64,000 bases of DNA from JBDWFY01 sp039976075 (GCA_039976075.1 JBDWFY010000009.1:434001-498000), one strand, 5' to 3'; shown: positions 42,002 to 50,951, numbered from the stretch's first letter. Program-made: numbers and translations. Notes: generated by a model from the letters alone, not told the origin.

Positions 42002-44056
42002 ATGGACGATAGGGTTAAATCGGCAATCGATACAGAACAGAAGCTTGCAAAGGTTGTGTTTCAACCAAGTGGAAGGCGCGGGAATTTTGCCGTCGGCACA
42101 CCGTTGCTTGATGCCGCGCGATCGCTCGGTGTTTATGTAGAATCTGTCTGCGGTGGACGCGGTATATGTGGCCGTTGTCAGATTTCCGTGTCTGAAGGGA
42201 AATTCGCAAAGGAAAGCATTCAGAGCGAGAAAAACAACCTCGCCGGTTCCACTGATCTGGAAGACAGATACGTATCCTTGCGCGGGATTGCAGAAGGGAG
42301 ACGTCTGAGCTGCCAGGCGAAGATTGCCGGTGATCTGGTCGTTGATGTTCCCATCGATGCACAGACAAATCGTCAGGTCGTCCGCAAACGGGCAGAGAGC
42401 CGACGAATCAATCCCGACCCTGCAACCGATCTCTACACTGTAACGGTCAGTGAACCGGATATGGAAACGCCTCGGGGGGATGCGGACCGGTTACGCGATG
42501 CACTTTTGGCAGCGGCGGGTCTTGAAACTCTTGTGATCGATTTTCCACTCTTGTCGCAAGTGCAGAAAATCCTGCGTGCTGGATTTTGGACCGTCACCGC
42601 CGCGATATATTGTGATCGCAACAAAGAGGCGGTTGTGACCGGTCTTTGGCCGGGTGAAAAGAAGACGATCTATGGACTTGCGGTCGACATCGGTTCCACG
42701 ACAATTGCAGCCCACCTGTGCGACTTGAAATCAGGCCGAACTGTTTCTTCAGCGGGCACTTCGAATCCGCAGATCCGCTTTGGCGAAGATCTGATGTCGC
42801 GCGTTTCCTACCTCCAGATGAATCAAGACCGCCTGCCTGATCTTGTGAAAACGGTCCGCGATGCAATCAATGCGTTGATCGGTAAGCTCGTTCAGGATAT
42901 CGGCGTGCAGCGGAGCGATGTGCTGGAGGCCGTCTTCGTCGGCAACCCGGTCATGCATCATCTGTTTCTGGCGATCGATCCGACGGAGCTTGGTGGTGCG
43001 CCGTTTGCACTGGCTGTATCTGATGCCCTTTCTTTTCCAGCTCAGGATCTGGACCTTGAAATGGGGGCGGGTACACGTGTCTACATGCTGCCCTGTATCG
43101 CCGGACATGTTGGTGCGGACGCCGCAGCTGCGACATTGTCCGAAGCGCCTTACAGGCAGGATGCACTGACGCTGCTGGTTGATATTGGCACCAATGCGGA
43201 AATTATCCTTGGCAACAAAGATCGGGTACTGGCTGCGAGTTCACCAACGGGTCCTGCCTTTGAAGGCGCAGAAATCTCCTGCGGTCAGCGGGCGGCACCT
43301 GGTGCAATCGAACGCATTCGCATCGATCGGGAGACGCTGGAACCACGTTTCAAGGTGATCGGTGTTGACGCCTGGTCTGACGAAACGGGTTTTGACGATG
43401 AGATTGACGCCGTCGGCGTCACGGGGATCTGCGGTTCAGGTATTATCGAGGCTGTCGCAGAAATGTATTTGACCGGCATCATCACCGAGGACGGTGTAGT
43501 GAACGGAGCTATGTCTGAGCGCTCAAATCGCATTGTCCAGCGCGGGCGCACCTTTGCGTATGTCATCCAAAGCGAAGGGATCGAAATTTCCATCAACCAG
43601 ACCGATATTCGGGCGATCCAGCTTGCCAAAGCAGCGCTCTATGCCGGTGTGAAACTGCTTCTCGACAAATTGGGCACACAGGAAATCAAGCGCATTCGCC
43701 TTGCCGGGGCCTTTGGCAGCTATATCGATACCAAATATGCGATGGTTCTGGGTCTCGTCCCGGACTGTGATCTGGCTGAAGTTTCAGGCATCGGCAACGC
43801 GGCGGGAACCGGTGCCCGGATGGCTCTGCTCAATCGAGGCCACCGCCGGGAAATCGAACAGACGGTGGAAAATATCGAGAAGATCGAAACAGCCCTGGAA
43901 CCAAAATTTCAGGAACACTTTGTCAACGCGATGGCCCTGCCTAACAAGGTCGATCCTTTTCCGAAACTACGGATGGAAGTTGATCTGCCTGCACCATCCG
44001 GTGGCGCGGCTGCACCTGATGGCAGTTCGCGGCGTCGCCGGCGTCGGCGAGACTGA
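42002..44056 (+). CDS. RamA-like corrinoid reactivation protein (ferredoxin domain plus DUF4445/ASKHA)
   Basis: A 684-residue protein. An N-terminal 2Fe-2S ferredoxin domain has C50-x5-C56-x2-C59 and C104. A middle domain follows, then an ATPase of the ASKHA type (LAVDIGSTTIAAHL near residue 226; DIGTNAEIILG further on). The family uses ATP and low-potential electrons to reduce inactive cob(II)alamin on corrinoid proteins. A flexible Gly/Pro/Ala tail ends in seven consecutive arginines (677-683) and one aspartate. It is 15 bp after the pterin methyltransferase, and converges with the homocysteine methyltransferase gene with only 28 bp between. Confidence 0.88.
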   Translation: MDDRVKSAIDTEQKLAKVVFQPSGRRGNFAVGTPLLDAARSLGVYVESVCGGRGICGRCQISVSEGKFAKESIQSEKNNLAGSTDLEDRYVSLRGIAEGRRLSCQAKIAGDLVVDVPIDAQTNRQVVRKRAESRRINPDPATDLYTVTVSEPDMETPRGDADRLRDALLAAAGLETLVIDFPLLSQVQKILRAGFWTVTAAIYCDRNKEAVVTGLWPGEKKTIYGLAVDIGSTTIAAHLCDLKSGRTVSSAGTSNPQIRFGEDLMSRVSYLQMNQDRLPDLVKTVRDAINALIGKLVQDIGVQRSDVLEAVFVGNPVMHHLFLAIDPTELGGAPFALAVSDALSFPAQDLDLEMGAGTRVYMLPCIAGHVGADAAAATLSEAPYRQDALTLLVDIGTNAEIILGNKDRVLAASSPTGPAFEGAEISCGQRAAPGAIERIRIDRETLEPRFKVIGVDAWSDETGFDDEIDAVGVTGICGSGIIEAVAEMYLTGIITEDGVVNGAMSERSNRIVQRGRTFAYVIQSEGIEISINQTDIRAIQLAKAALYAGVKLLLDKLGTQEIKRIRLAGAFGSYIDTKYAMVLGLVPDCDLAEVSGIGNAAGTGARMALLNRGHRREIEQTVENIEKIETALEPKFQEHFVNAMALPNKVDPFPKLRMEVDLPAPSGGAAAPDGSSRRRRRRRD

Positions 44057-44084
44057 CAATTCTTCAGTGTAGTGCGGATCAAGC

Positions 44085-45113
44085 CTATGCTGCATCCTGC
44101 CTGCGACCCCGACGGCGTCCGGATGTTCGGTGCGCACGTTGACCGGTCTCACTTCTCGGTGGTGATATGAGCGGACCTATCTGTTCAACGATTTTCTCTG
44201 ATGTTGGCCGCGGGCCCGGTGTGTGGTCGTCCATCGCAGCACGCATGGCGGCAATGTGATGGGCGGATGTGCCGCAACAACCACCGATGATGCGGGCGCC
44301 GGCATCAAGTGCCAAATGGGTATAACGGGCCATCAGGTCAGGCGTGCCGGTATAGACGACTTCGTCGCCCCGAATGACCGGGATACCGCAATTGGCTTTG
44401 GCGACGATGAGAGCATCGGGATATTTTTCGGTTATCTCCAAAGTGGCTACCAGCAAATCTGAAGCACCGACCCCGCAATTTGAGCCATAGGCCACGGGCT
44501 CGCACGTAAACTGTTCCGTGAGTGAGCCCAGGCCTGCCGGGGAGAGACCCATCATGGTTTTCCCTGCCGTGTCGAAACTTGCGGTAAGAACAAAGGGGAG
44601 GCCGGATGCGGCAGCGGCTTCAGCCGCAGCCTTCATTTCCTCAGGTGCTGACATGGTTTCGATCCAAAGGACATCTACACCACCATGCTTCAAACCGTCG
44701 ATCTGGTCGGCAAACGCAATGACTGCGTCCTGGTAGGTAAGAGCACCCAGCGGGACCAGAAGTTCGCCGGTCGGTCCGATGGAACCGGCAACAAGCACAT
44801 CTCGATCCACTTCATTTGCAATTTCTCGTGCCAGGAGAACTCCGGCTGTGTTCAGTTCCCCAACTCTGTGCTGTGCAGCGTGAAGCTTCAGGCGATGAGC
44901 ATTGCATCCAAAAGTGTTGGTCAGAATGATATCGGCACCGGCTTCGACAAATTGCCGATGCAATGTGCGGACCTTTTCCGGCTCATCCACATTCCACAAT
45001 TCCGGTGCGTCCCCGGAGGTCAATCCCATGTCAAACAGGGTTGTTCCTGTGGCGCCGTCGGCCAGTAGGGCCCTTTTTTTGCCGATCAGTTCCTGAAATC
45101 TGGACTGGTCCAT
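44085..45113 (-). CDS. Homocysteine S-methyltransferase (BHMT / MetH N-domain type)
   Basis: A 342-residue TIM-barrel enzyme. The zinc cysteines that bind homocysteine are C213 (GSNCG) and C279-C280 (GGCCGT). The sequence resembles both betaine-homocysteine methyltransferase and the first domain of MetH. With separate B12, pterin and reactivation proteins nearby, the MetH-module reading is favoured: it would take methyl from the corrinoid protein to make methionine. Direct use of betaine remains possible. The C-terminal linker ends with seven arginines within 326-338. It is 158 bp downstream of the dimethylglycine-dehydrogenase-like gene. Confidence 0.85.
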   Translation of the reverse strand: MDQSRFQELIGKKRALLADGATGTTLFDMGLTSGDAPELWNVDEPEKVRTLHRQFVEAGADIILTNTFGCNAHRLKLHAAQHRVGELNTAGVLLAREIANEVDRDVLVAGSIGPTGELLVPLGALTYQDAVIAFADQIDGLKHGGVDVLWIETMSAPEEMKAAAEAAAASGLPFVLTASFDTAGKTMMGLSPAGLGSLTEQFTCEPVAYGSNCGVGASDLLVATLEITEKYPDALIVAKANCGIPVIRGDEVVYTGTPDLMARYTHLALDAGARIIGGCCGTSAHHIAAMRAAMDDHTPGPRPTSEKIVEQIGPLISPPRSETGQRAHRTSGRRRGRRQDAA

Positions 45114-45271
45114 TTCAATTGCCCTTTTATTCGTCAGCCTGAGAAGAACGCCAGAGTCTTCTCAGTCTCTCGTCTGAATAGGAACGGCTCCGGTACTCGC
45201 AAGGAGGGAGTGCAAGCCGCAATCAGATTGATCGATGTTTTTGTCTGTGAACAGCTCGTCTGTTGTGCTCG

Positions 45272-47782
45272 TCAGTCGCGCAGCCGCTCGTTCTGCGGGT
45301 CAAACGGCGATTCTTCGATCACAGTCACCGGATACATCTTGTCCAAAATCTTGATTTCCAGTTTTGTACCCAGTTCCGCGAGATGCGGGGGGACCATGGC
45401 GAGCGCGAGGCTCTTGCCGACCCGCCAGCCATAGCCGCCCGACGTTGCCCGTCCTACGAGTTCTCCGTCTAGATAAATTGGTTCCGATCCGCGTGCATCA
45501 GCATCCGTTACATCGTGCACTTCCATCGTGACAAACTGCCATTTGAAACCCTTCTGCTGCCATTCCACAAGCCCGCTCCGGCCAATGAAATCTTCCTTCT
45601 GCAGTCGGACAAATCGATCCAGACCCGATTCAAAGGCTGAATATTCAATTGACAACTCACGGGGGATCAGGCGGTATGATTTCTCCAGCCGTAGTGCATC
45701 CATGGCGCGAATTCCAAAGGGTTTGATGTCAAACTCAGCGCCGGCCTCCATGATCAGGTCGAAAATCAGATTCTGCATTTCGATCGGGTGATGCAGCTCC
45801 CATCCCAGTTCTCCGACAAAGTTGACACGCAGCGCGTGGGCCTGCGCCCTCCCGACATTGATGAACTGTCCGGTTAGCCACGGGAAGGCATCGTTAGAGA
45901 GATCAGCATCAGTCAGTTTTTGAAGCAAATCGCGCGAACGAGGACCGGCGATAACAAGCACACCATGTTCAGACGTGACTTTTTCCAGTTTTACCGAGCC
46001 GTCCTCCGGCAATGCCTTCAACAGATAATCGAAGTCGTGCCGTTCGTAGGCCCCGGCGGAGACGAGGTAAAAGTATTCCGGACCGGTTTTATAAATCGTG
46101 AATTCAGACCGCACACCACCGTACTTTGTCAGCATGTGGCACAGACCGACCCGGCCGATCTTCTTTGGTATGCGATTGGCCACCAGATAGTCGAGCCAGT
46201 CGGCAGCTCCCGGTCCTGAAACCGTGAATTTCGCAAAGGCCGACATGTCCAGCAAGCCGACTTTTTCATGAACGTGACGCGCTTCGTTGCCCACATGTTC
46301 AAAATAGTTGGATCGGCGGAAGGAGTACTTTTCTACGATGCGACCATCTTCAAGGGCAGGGGCGTGGTTCTCGCTCAGAAGCACATCGTCCTTGGCCAAG
46401 TCTGCGTCGCTGAGCGAAAGGTCGCCTGGCGCAAACCAGTTGGGCCGTTCCCAGCCGTAAACAGAACCGAAGACTCCGCCCAGTGCCTTCATACGATCGT
46501 AACAGGGCGTCTTTTTCAGAGGGCGACCGGCTGAGCGTTCTTCATCGGGATAGTGCACGGTAAAGACGTTCGCATAGGCTTCTTCGTTTTTCTGTCTCAG
46601 ATATCCGCGCGAGGCATAAGGACCGAAGCGGCGGGGATCGACCCCCATCATATCAATTGACGGTTCACCTTCGACAATCCATTCCGCCAGTTGCCAACCG
46701 GCGCCACCAGCAGCAGTGACGCCAAAGGAATGCCCTTCATTGAGCCAGAAGTTTTTCAGATCCCAGGCCGGTCCAATGATCGGAGACCCATCCGGCGTGT
46801 ACGCGATTGCACCGTTATAGACTTTCTTGACGCCGACCTCGCCAAAGGCCGGCACGCGCGCAATAGCAGTCTCGATATGCGGCATCAACCGTTCAAGGTC
46901 TTCCTGGAAGAGCTCGTATTCACTGTCATCGTCCGGCGCATCAACATAGCAACACGGCGCACCCTTCTCGTAAGGACCAAGCAGCAGGCCACCATTTTCC
47001 TCTCGCATGTACCATGAGGAATCCGCTTCACGCAGAACACCCATTTCCGGCAGACCTTTTGCCTGCCGTTCCTGGATCGCGGGGTGTGGCTCCGTGACGA
47101 TATATTGATGTTCAACGGGGATTACCGGAATATCCAGTCCCACAAGTGCTCCGGTTTTTCTAGCAAAGTTGCCGGTTGCGGAGACGACGTGCTCACAGGT
47201 GATGTCGCCTTTGTCTGTGGAGACAGTCCATTCTCCGCTTCTATCCTGCGCTATGCCGGTGACGCTGGTGTAGCGATAGATTTCAGCACCGCCCTCGCGT
47301 GCGCCAGAAGCGAAGGCCTGAGTCAGATCCGCTGGTTGGATATAACCGTCTTCCGGGTGTTGGATCGCACCGAGTATTCCGTCCGTCTCGCATAAAGGCC
47401 AGATTTCGCGCAGCTGTTCCGGCGTCAGTTTTTTGACATCAACGCCGATCGTCTCTGCGACACCGGCATAGTACATAAATTCATCCCAGCGATCTTTCGT
47501 TCGCGCCAGGCGAATGTTGGACACCTGGCTCAATCCGACGGGCTGTCCGGTCTCCGCTTCAAGTTTCTGGTACAGATTGACTGAATATTTATGGATCTGA
47601 CCGACAGCGTAACTCATATTGAAGAGGGGCAGGAGACCGGCTGCATGCCAGGTCGAACCGGAGGTGAGTTCCTTTCGTTCGATCAGAACTACATCGGACC
47701 ACCCCTTCTTCACCAGATGATACAGCGTTGAGACGCCTACAACGCCTCCGCCGATAACCACCACGCGTGCATGTGTTTTCAT
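45272..47782 (-). CDS. Dimethylglycine / sarcosine dehydrogenase-like flavoprotein
   Basis: An 836-residue two-part enzyme. An N-terminal FAD amine-oxidase domain (dinucleotide motif VVVIGGGVVGVSTLYHL at the start, and the SGSTWHAAGLL stretch for covalent FAD) is followed by an FAO_M linker. A C-terminal glycine-cleavage-T-like folate domain occupies about residues 450-830. It oxidatively removes an N-methyl group from dimethylglycine or a related amine, giving methylene-THF. ATG 47782 is preferred over 47812 by family start and an AGGGACAGG upstream. It is divergent from the MttB-family gene, so the two may share control. The exact substrate is not settled by sequence. Confidence 0.85.
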   Translation of the reverse strand: MKTHARVVVIGGGVVGVSTLYHLVKKGWSDVVLIERKELTSGSTWHAAGLLPLFNMSYAVGQIHKYSVNLYQKLEAETGQPVGLSQVSNIRLARTKDRWDEFMYYAGVAETIGVDVKKLTPEQLREIWPLCETDGILGAIQHPEDGYIQPADLTQAFASGAREGGAEIYRYTSVTGIAQDRSGEWTVSTDKGDITCEHVVSATGNFARKTGALVGLDIPVIPVEHQYIVTEPHPAIQERQAKGLPEMGVLREADSSWYMREENGGLLLGPYEKGAPCCYVDAPDDDSEYELFQEDLERLMPHIETAIARVPAFGEVGVKKVYNGAIAYTPDGSPIIGPAWDLKNFWLNEGHSFGVTAAGGAGWQLAEWIVEGEPSIDMMGVDPRRFGPYASRGYLRQKNEEAYANVFTVHYPDEERSAGRPLKKTPCYDRMKALGGVFGSVYGWERPNWFAPGDLSLSDADLAKDDVLLSENHAPALEDGRIVEKYSFRRSNYFEHVGNEARHVHEKVGLLDMSAFAKFTVSGPGAADWLDYLVANRIPKKIGRVGLCHMLTKYGGVRSEFTIYKTGPEYFYLVSAGAYERHDFDYLLKALPEDGSVKLEKVTSEHGVLVIAGPRSRDLLQKLTDADLSNDAFPWLTGQFINVGRAQAHALRVNFVGELGWELHHPIEMQNLIFDLIMEAGAEFDIKPFGIRAMDALRLEKSYRLIPRELSIEYSAFESGLDRFVRLQKEDFIGRSGLVEWQQKGFKWQFVTMEVHDVTDADARGSEPIYLDGELVGRATSGGYGWRVGKSLALAMVPPHLAELGTKLEIKILDKMYPVTVIEESPFDPQNERLRD

Positions 47783-48105
47783 GGTCCTGTCCCTATCGTC
47801 AACGTCTTGCATAAAACGGTACTGCTACACAGCAACGCCGGTACTGCAGAGTAAGGCGCTGAATCAACCTGCAAGGGCCGCCGCACGACATGTTCTGTCT
47901 AAAACGCGCCATTGCGGATTGATCGATGATCATTGAGGCACTTCTCTTCGCCTGGATGGCATCCAATTCGTAAAATGACGCTTTGGGCAACGCCTCAAGA
48001 CCCAAAGACGGTTTCAGAGTATTCTAGGACGCTATTTCATCAACCGTTTTCGTTCTGTGTGCGCAATATCGTCTTAAATAGTAAAAACAAACAATGAGGT
48101 CTGGT
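47783..48105. other. Divergent region between dehydrogenase and mttB-family genes
   Basis: About 320 bp with no gene. It would hold both promoters. The part before 48106 is AT-rich (48050-48095). GAGGT at 48097-48101 decides the mttB-family start at 48106. I see no obvious palindrome or riboswitch. Confidence 0.35.
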
Positions 48106-49647
48106 ATGTCAGAAGGCAGAGCAAGAGCAGGACGTCGCGGCCGGTCCTCACGGCGTGAAGCGCGAGCTCACTCCACCGATTCCGGGTCGGTGCCTTACAT
48201 CACCCGGGGCATCCCTGTTACGGACCTGCTCTCTGATGAGGGCGCTGAGATCGTTGAAGCCAACGCCGATACAATTTTGCAGGAAATCGGGATTGAATTT
48301 CGCGACGATCCGGAGGTCATCGCCTTGTGGCGCAATGCTGGTGCGGAAGTCGAGGGAGAACGTGTCCGTTTTCCCAAAGGTCTGTTGCGAGAGCTTATAA
48401 AGACAGCGCCGGCTCAGTTCACCCAGCATGCCCGCAATCCCGCACGCAATGTCGAAATCGGTGGCAACAATATGGTGTTTGCACCGGTCTATGGCCCGCC
48501 CTTCGTCACCGATCTCGATCAGGGACGCCGGTACGGGACGATTGAGGATTTTCGAAACTTCGTCAAGCTGGCCTACGCATCGCCATGGATGCATCATTCA
48601 GGTGGAACGGTATGCGAACCGGTTGATCTGCCGGTGAACAAACGGCACTTCGATATGGTCTACTCCCATATCAAATACTCCGACAAGCCGTTCATGGGAT
48701 CCGTAACCGCACCTGAACGGGCTGAAGACTCGGTCAAGATGGCCGAGCTTGTTTTCGGCGAGGAGTTTGTCGATCAGAAGTGCGTCATGATCCAGCTGAT
48801 CAATGCGAATTCGCCTCTTGTTTTCGATGACACCATGCTCGGTGCCCTCAAGGTCTACGCAAAAGCTAACCAGGCCTGCATTGTTTCTCCGTTCATCCTT
48901 GCCGGCGCGATGAGCCCGGTGACGGTTGCCGGAACTTTAAGCCAGCTTCTTGCTGAAGCGCTGGCGGGCTGTGCATTAACCCAGCTCATACGGCCGGGCG
49001 CTCCGGTTGTATTCGGAGCGTTTGTCAGTTCGATTTCCATGCAGTCCGGGGCTCCGACATTTGGGTCGCCTGAGGGGTCACTATTGCTCAACGGTGCCGC
49101 CAAGCTCGCCCGTCGTGCCGGATTGCCGTTTCGCTCAGGCGGGTCCTTTACCGCGTCCAAGTTGCCTGATGCTCAATCGGCTCAGGAATCCGCGCAAACA
49201 ATTCTGGCTACGGTGCATGGAGGTGTGAACTTTGCACTCCATGCCGCCGGTTGGCTGGAAGGAGGCTTGTGCTCTTCTTATGAAAAATTCGTCATGGATG
49301 CCGATCAATTGGGCATGATGCACGTGCTGGCCAAGGGAATTGATCTTTCCGAAAACGCGCAAGCCATGGATGCGCTCAGAGAAGTTGGGCCTGGTGGGCA
49401 TTTCCTCGGCGCTGCACATACGCAGGCCAATTTTGAATCGGCTTTTTACCGTTCAGAAATTGCCGACAATAATTCGTTCGAACAATGGGAGGCTGATGGG
49501 TGTTTGGATGCCGGTCGGCATGCCAATCAGAAATGGAAAGACATGTTGGCCGCCTATGAGGCTCCGCCGCTTGATCCGTCGATTGATGAAGCGCTTTTGG
49601 CTTTCATGGCCGCGCGAAAGGCGTCATTTCCCGACAGCAACGTATAA
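48106..49647 (+). CDS. MttB-family (trimethylamine methyltransferase-like) corrinoid methyltransferase
   Basis: A 513-residue TIM-barrel methyltransferase of the MttB superfamily. The frame has no internal TAG, so it is a non-pyrrolysine member, a group that includes glycine-betaine methyltransferase MtgB. It would move a methyl group from a quaternary amine such as glycine betaine to the corrinoid protein. The context (betC, a dimethylglycine-dehydrogenase-like gene, soxBDAG) favours a betaine-type substrate, but this is inference. Residues 5-20 carry eight arginines ahead of the barrel. ATG 48106 has GAGGT upstream; an ATG at 48094 lacks a ribosome site. Confidence 0.85.
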   Translation: MSEGRARAGRRGRSSRREARAHSTDSGSVPYITRGIPVTDLLSDEGAEIVEANADTILQEIGIEFRDDPEVIALWRNAGAEVEGERVRFPKGLLRELIKTAPAQFTQHARNPARNVEIGGNNMVFAPVYGPPFVTDLDQGRRYGTIEDFRNFVKLAYASPWMHHSGGTVCEPVDLPVNKRHFDMVYSHIKYSDKPFMGSVTAPERAEDSVKMAELVFGEEFVDQKCVMIQLINANSPLVFDDTMLGALKVYAKANQACIVSPFILAGAMSPVTVAGTLSQLLAEALAGCALTQLIRPGAPVVFGAFVSSISMQSGAPTFGSPEGSLLLNGAAKLARRAGLPFRSGGSFTASKLPDAQSAQESAQTILATVHGGVNFALHAAGWLEGGLCSSYEKFVMDADQLGMMHVLAKGIDLSENAQAMDALREVGPGGHFLGAAHTQANFESAFYRSEIADNNSFEQWEADGCLDAGRHANQKWKDMLAAYEAPPLDPSIDEALLAFMAARKASFPDSNV

Positions 49648-49708
49648 TTTCCAGGCAGCGAATGTTCGAAAACAACCGCAATACGGTCTAAAAAATGGGA
49701 AAATCGAC

Positions 49709-49741
49709 GTGATTTTTGTGAAGACTTTCACAAAAAATCAC
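49709..49741. promoter_or_regulatory. CRP-like palindrome within a long hairpin
   Basis: GTGATTTTTGTGAA pairs with TTCACAAAAAATCAC around a 4-base loop with one bulge. The core 49717-49732 is a perfect TGTGA-N6-TCACA. It lies 164 bp before the BA14K ATG and 62 bp after the MttB-family stop. An A-run rather than a T-run follows on the plus strand, so it is not a standard terminator for the upstream gene. Confidence 0.5.
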
Positions 49742-49775
49742 TAAAAAAACCCGGTTTATGGCGGATTTTGAAGTT

Positions 49776-49791
49776 TGTGACGGCTGTCACG
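49776..49791. promoter_or_regulatory. Second CRP-like site upstream of BA14K gene
   Basis: TGTGACGGCTGTCACG matches TGTGA-N6-TCACA with one mismatch in the last base. Its centre is 59 bp from the first copy and 112 bp before the BA14K ATG. Confidence 0.45.
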
Positions 49792-49895
49792 CAATTTTTG
49801 TTGAACCTTTCCTACGTTTCAAGCGTCAGACAAATACGAAGCCGATCAAGACTGATCTGGCGCACTTTGAAATTTACTGAAACGGGAGAGTAACA

Positions 49896-50258
49896 ATGTC
49901 AACAATTACCCAAAAATCCGGCCTGAAACGTTTGCCGAAACTTGCAGCAGTCCTTAGCCTTGTGATCGCCGGAGCGACGTTGGGCAACACAGTTGCCGTA
50001 TCGGGCGCTGAAGCGGGTGGCTGGAAACATGGAAAATACTGGGTGCCTGGTGTTGTTGGCTTTGGCGCTGGTCTTGCGTTGGGTTCGACGCTTTCCGGAC
50101 CCCGTTATTATCATGCACCACGTCCTCAACCCTATTATGGACGCCCTCAGCCCTGGACGCCGGCATGGTATGATTACTGCTCAGCCAGATACCGCTCTTT
50201 CGATCCAAGCACCGGGTATTTCCTGGCCTATAGCGGCAATTATAAATTCTGTCGCTAA
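49896..50258 (+). CDS. BA14K-family secreted protein
   Basis: A 120-residue exported protein. The signal peptide covers about residues 1-40 (basic start, hydrophobic core LAAVLSLVIAGATLG). A glycine-rich membrane-like patch, a tyrosine/proline-rich linker and the BA14K C-terminal signature WYDYCSARYRSFDPSTGYF with two cysteines follow. The family is typical of Rhizobiales; the Brucella member is a lectin-like immunogenic protein. CGGGAGAG precedes the ATG. Two CRP-like palindromes lie upstream and a terminator 70 bp downstream, so it appears to be its own transcription unit. Confidence 0.82.
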   Translation: MSTITQKSGLKRLPKLAAVLSLVIAGATLGNTVAVSGAEAGGWKHGKYWVPGVVGFGAGLALGSTLSGPRYYHAPRPQPYYGRPQPWTPAWYDYCSARYRSFDPSTGYFLAYSGNYKFCR

Positions 50259-50330
50259 TCTGGATCAACCTATGCGGCAGGTCGCCTGTATTTCGCAGGG
50301 CAATCCGCAGGGGTTATCAAGCCTTCCATC

Positions 50331-50368
50331 AAATCGGTCTGGCATAAATTGCCCGGCCGATTTTTTTA
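50331..50368 (+). terminator. Rho-independent terminator after the BA14K gene
   Basis: Perfect 7-bp outer arms AAATCGG (50331-50337) and CCGATTT (50357-50363), with further internal pairing GGC / GCC, run straight into a seven-base T-run. Confidence 0.8.
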
Positions 50369-50951
50369 TTTGTGGTTTTTCTAGAAATCGATTGTGTCAA
50401 ACATCGCATCGATTCCTTCATGAAAAGACCAGTGAGATAATTTTTCCTCGTATTTGATCAAATATGAATTGAAATTCCGGGTAACTGAGGTTTGAGTGAA
50501 AATCTCGGAAAAGACAATTATTATGATATTTAAAATTATGTTTGAAATGCATTTTTTAATTTTTAAAATCTCCGTTTTTCTGCGTTTTTCGCGAAAAAAC
50601 CGTCAGGTGTATAATATTGGCGTTGCTATCTAGGCGCTGAAATTAAATATCTGGGAAAAGTTCCGCGGATGTCATGTCGTTTAACTGAATACTAAATTCC
50701 CCCTTCATTTCTGATTTTCTAGGCAAAGTCGACGGAATATGTTTTTATTCGCATCTTTTCATGCTCTTGTGCAAATAAATGCTTTAATTACACTTGCTTG
50801 GAAGATATTGCCGCTAAATAGGAAAAAATAGGAAAAAGTTATCGCCGCAATAGCATTGATATTGCACGGCGAAATATGGAACTCTGCCTTCGTCACCGTC
50901 GGGCCTCAGATTGAGAGGCACATAACCACGGGAGGGGAAGAGAGTAATCCA
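50369..50951. other. Long AT-rich region upstream of oppA
   Basis: About 580 bp without a credible gene. It contains the 14-bp palindrome TTTTTCGCGAAAAA at 50585-50598 and a short tandem AGGAAAAA repeat at about 50819-50837. The oppA ribosome site GGGAGGGG is at about 50930. A small RNA or a long leader is possible, but nothing decisive is seen. Confidence 0.35.

Noticed and set aside
48106..49647. Pyrrolysine-containing trimethylamine methyltransferase
   Set aside because: The frame is fully open without any internal TAG, so no pyrrolysine codon is needed. It belongs to the non-pyrrolysine MttB group.
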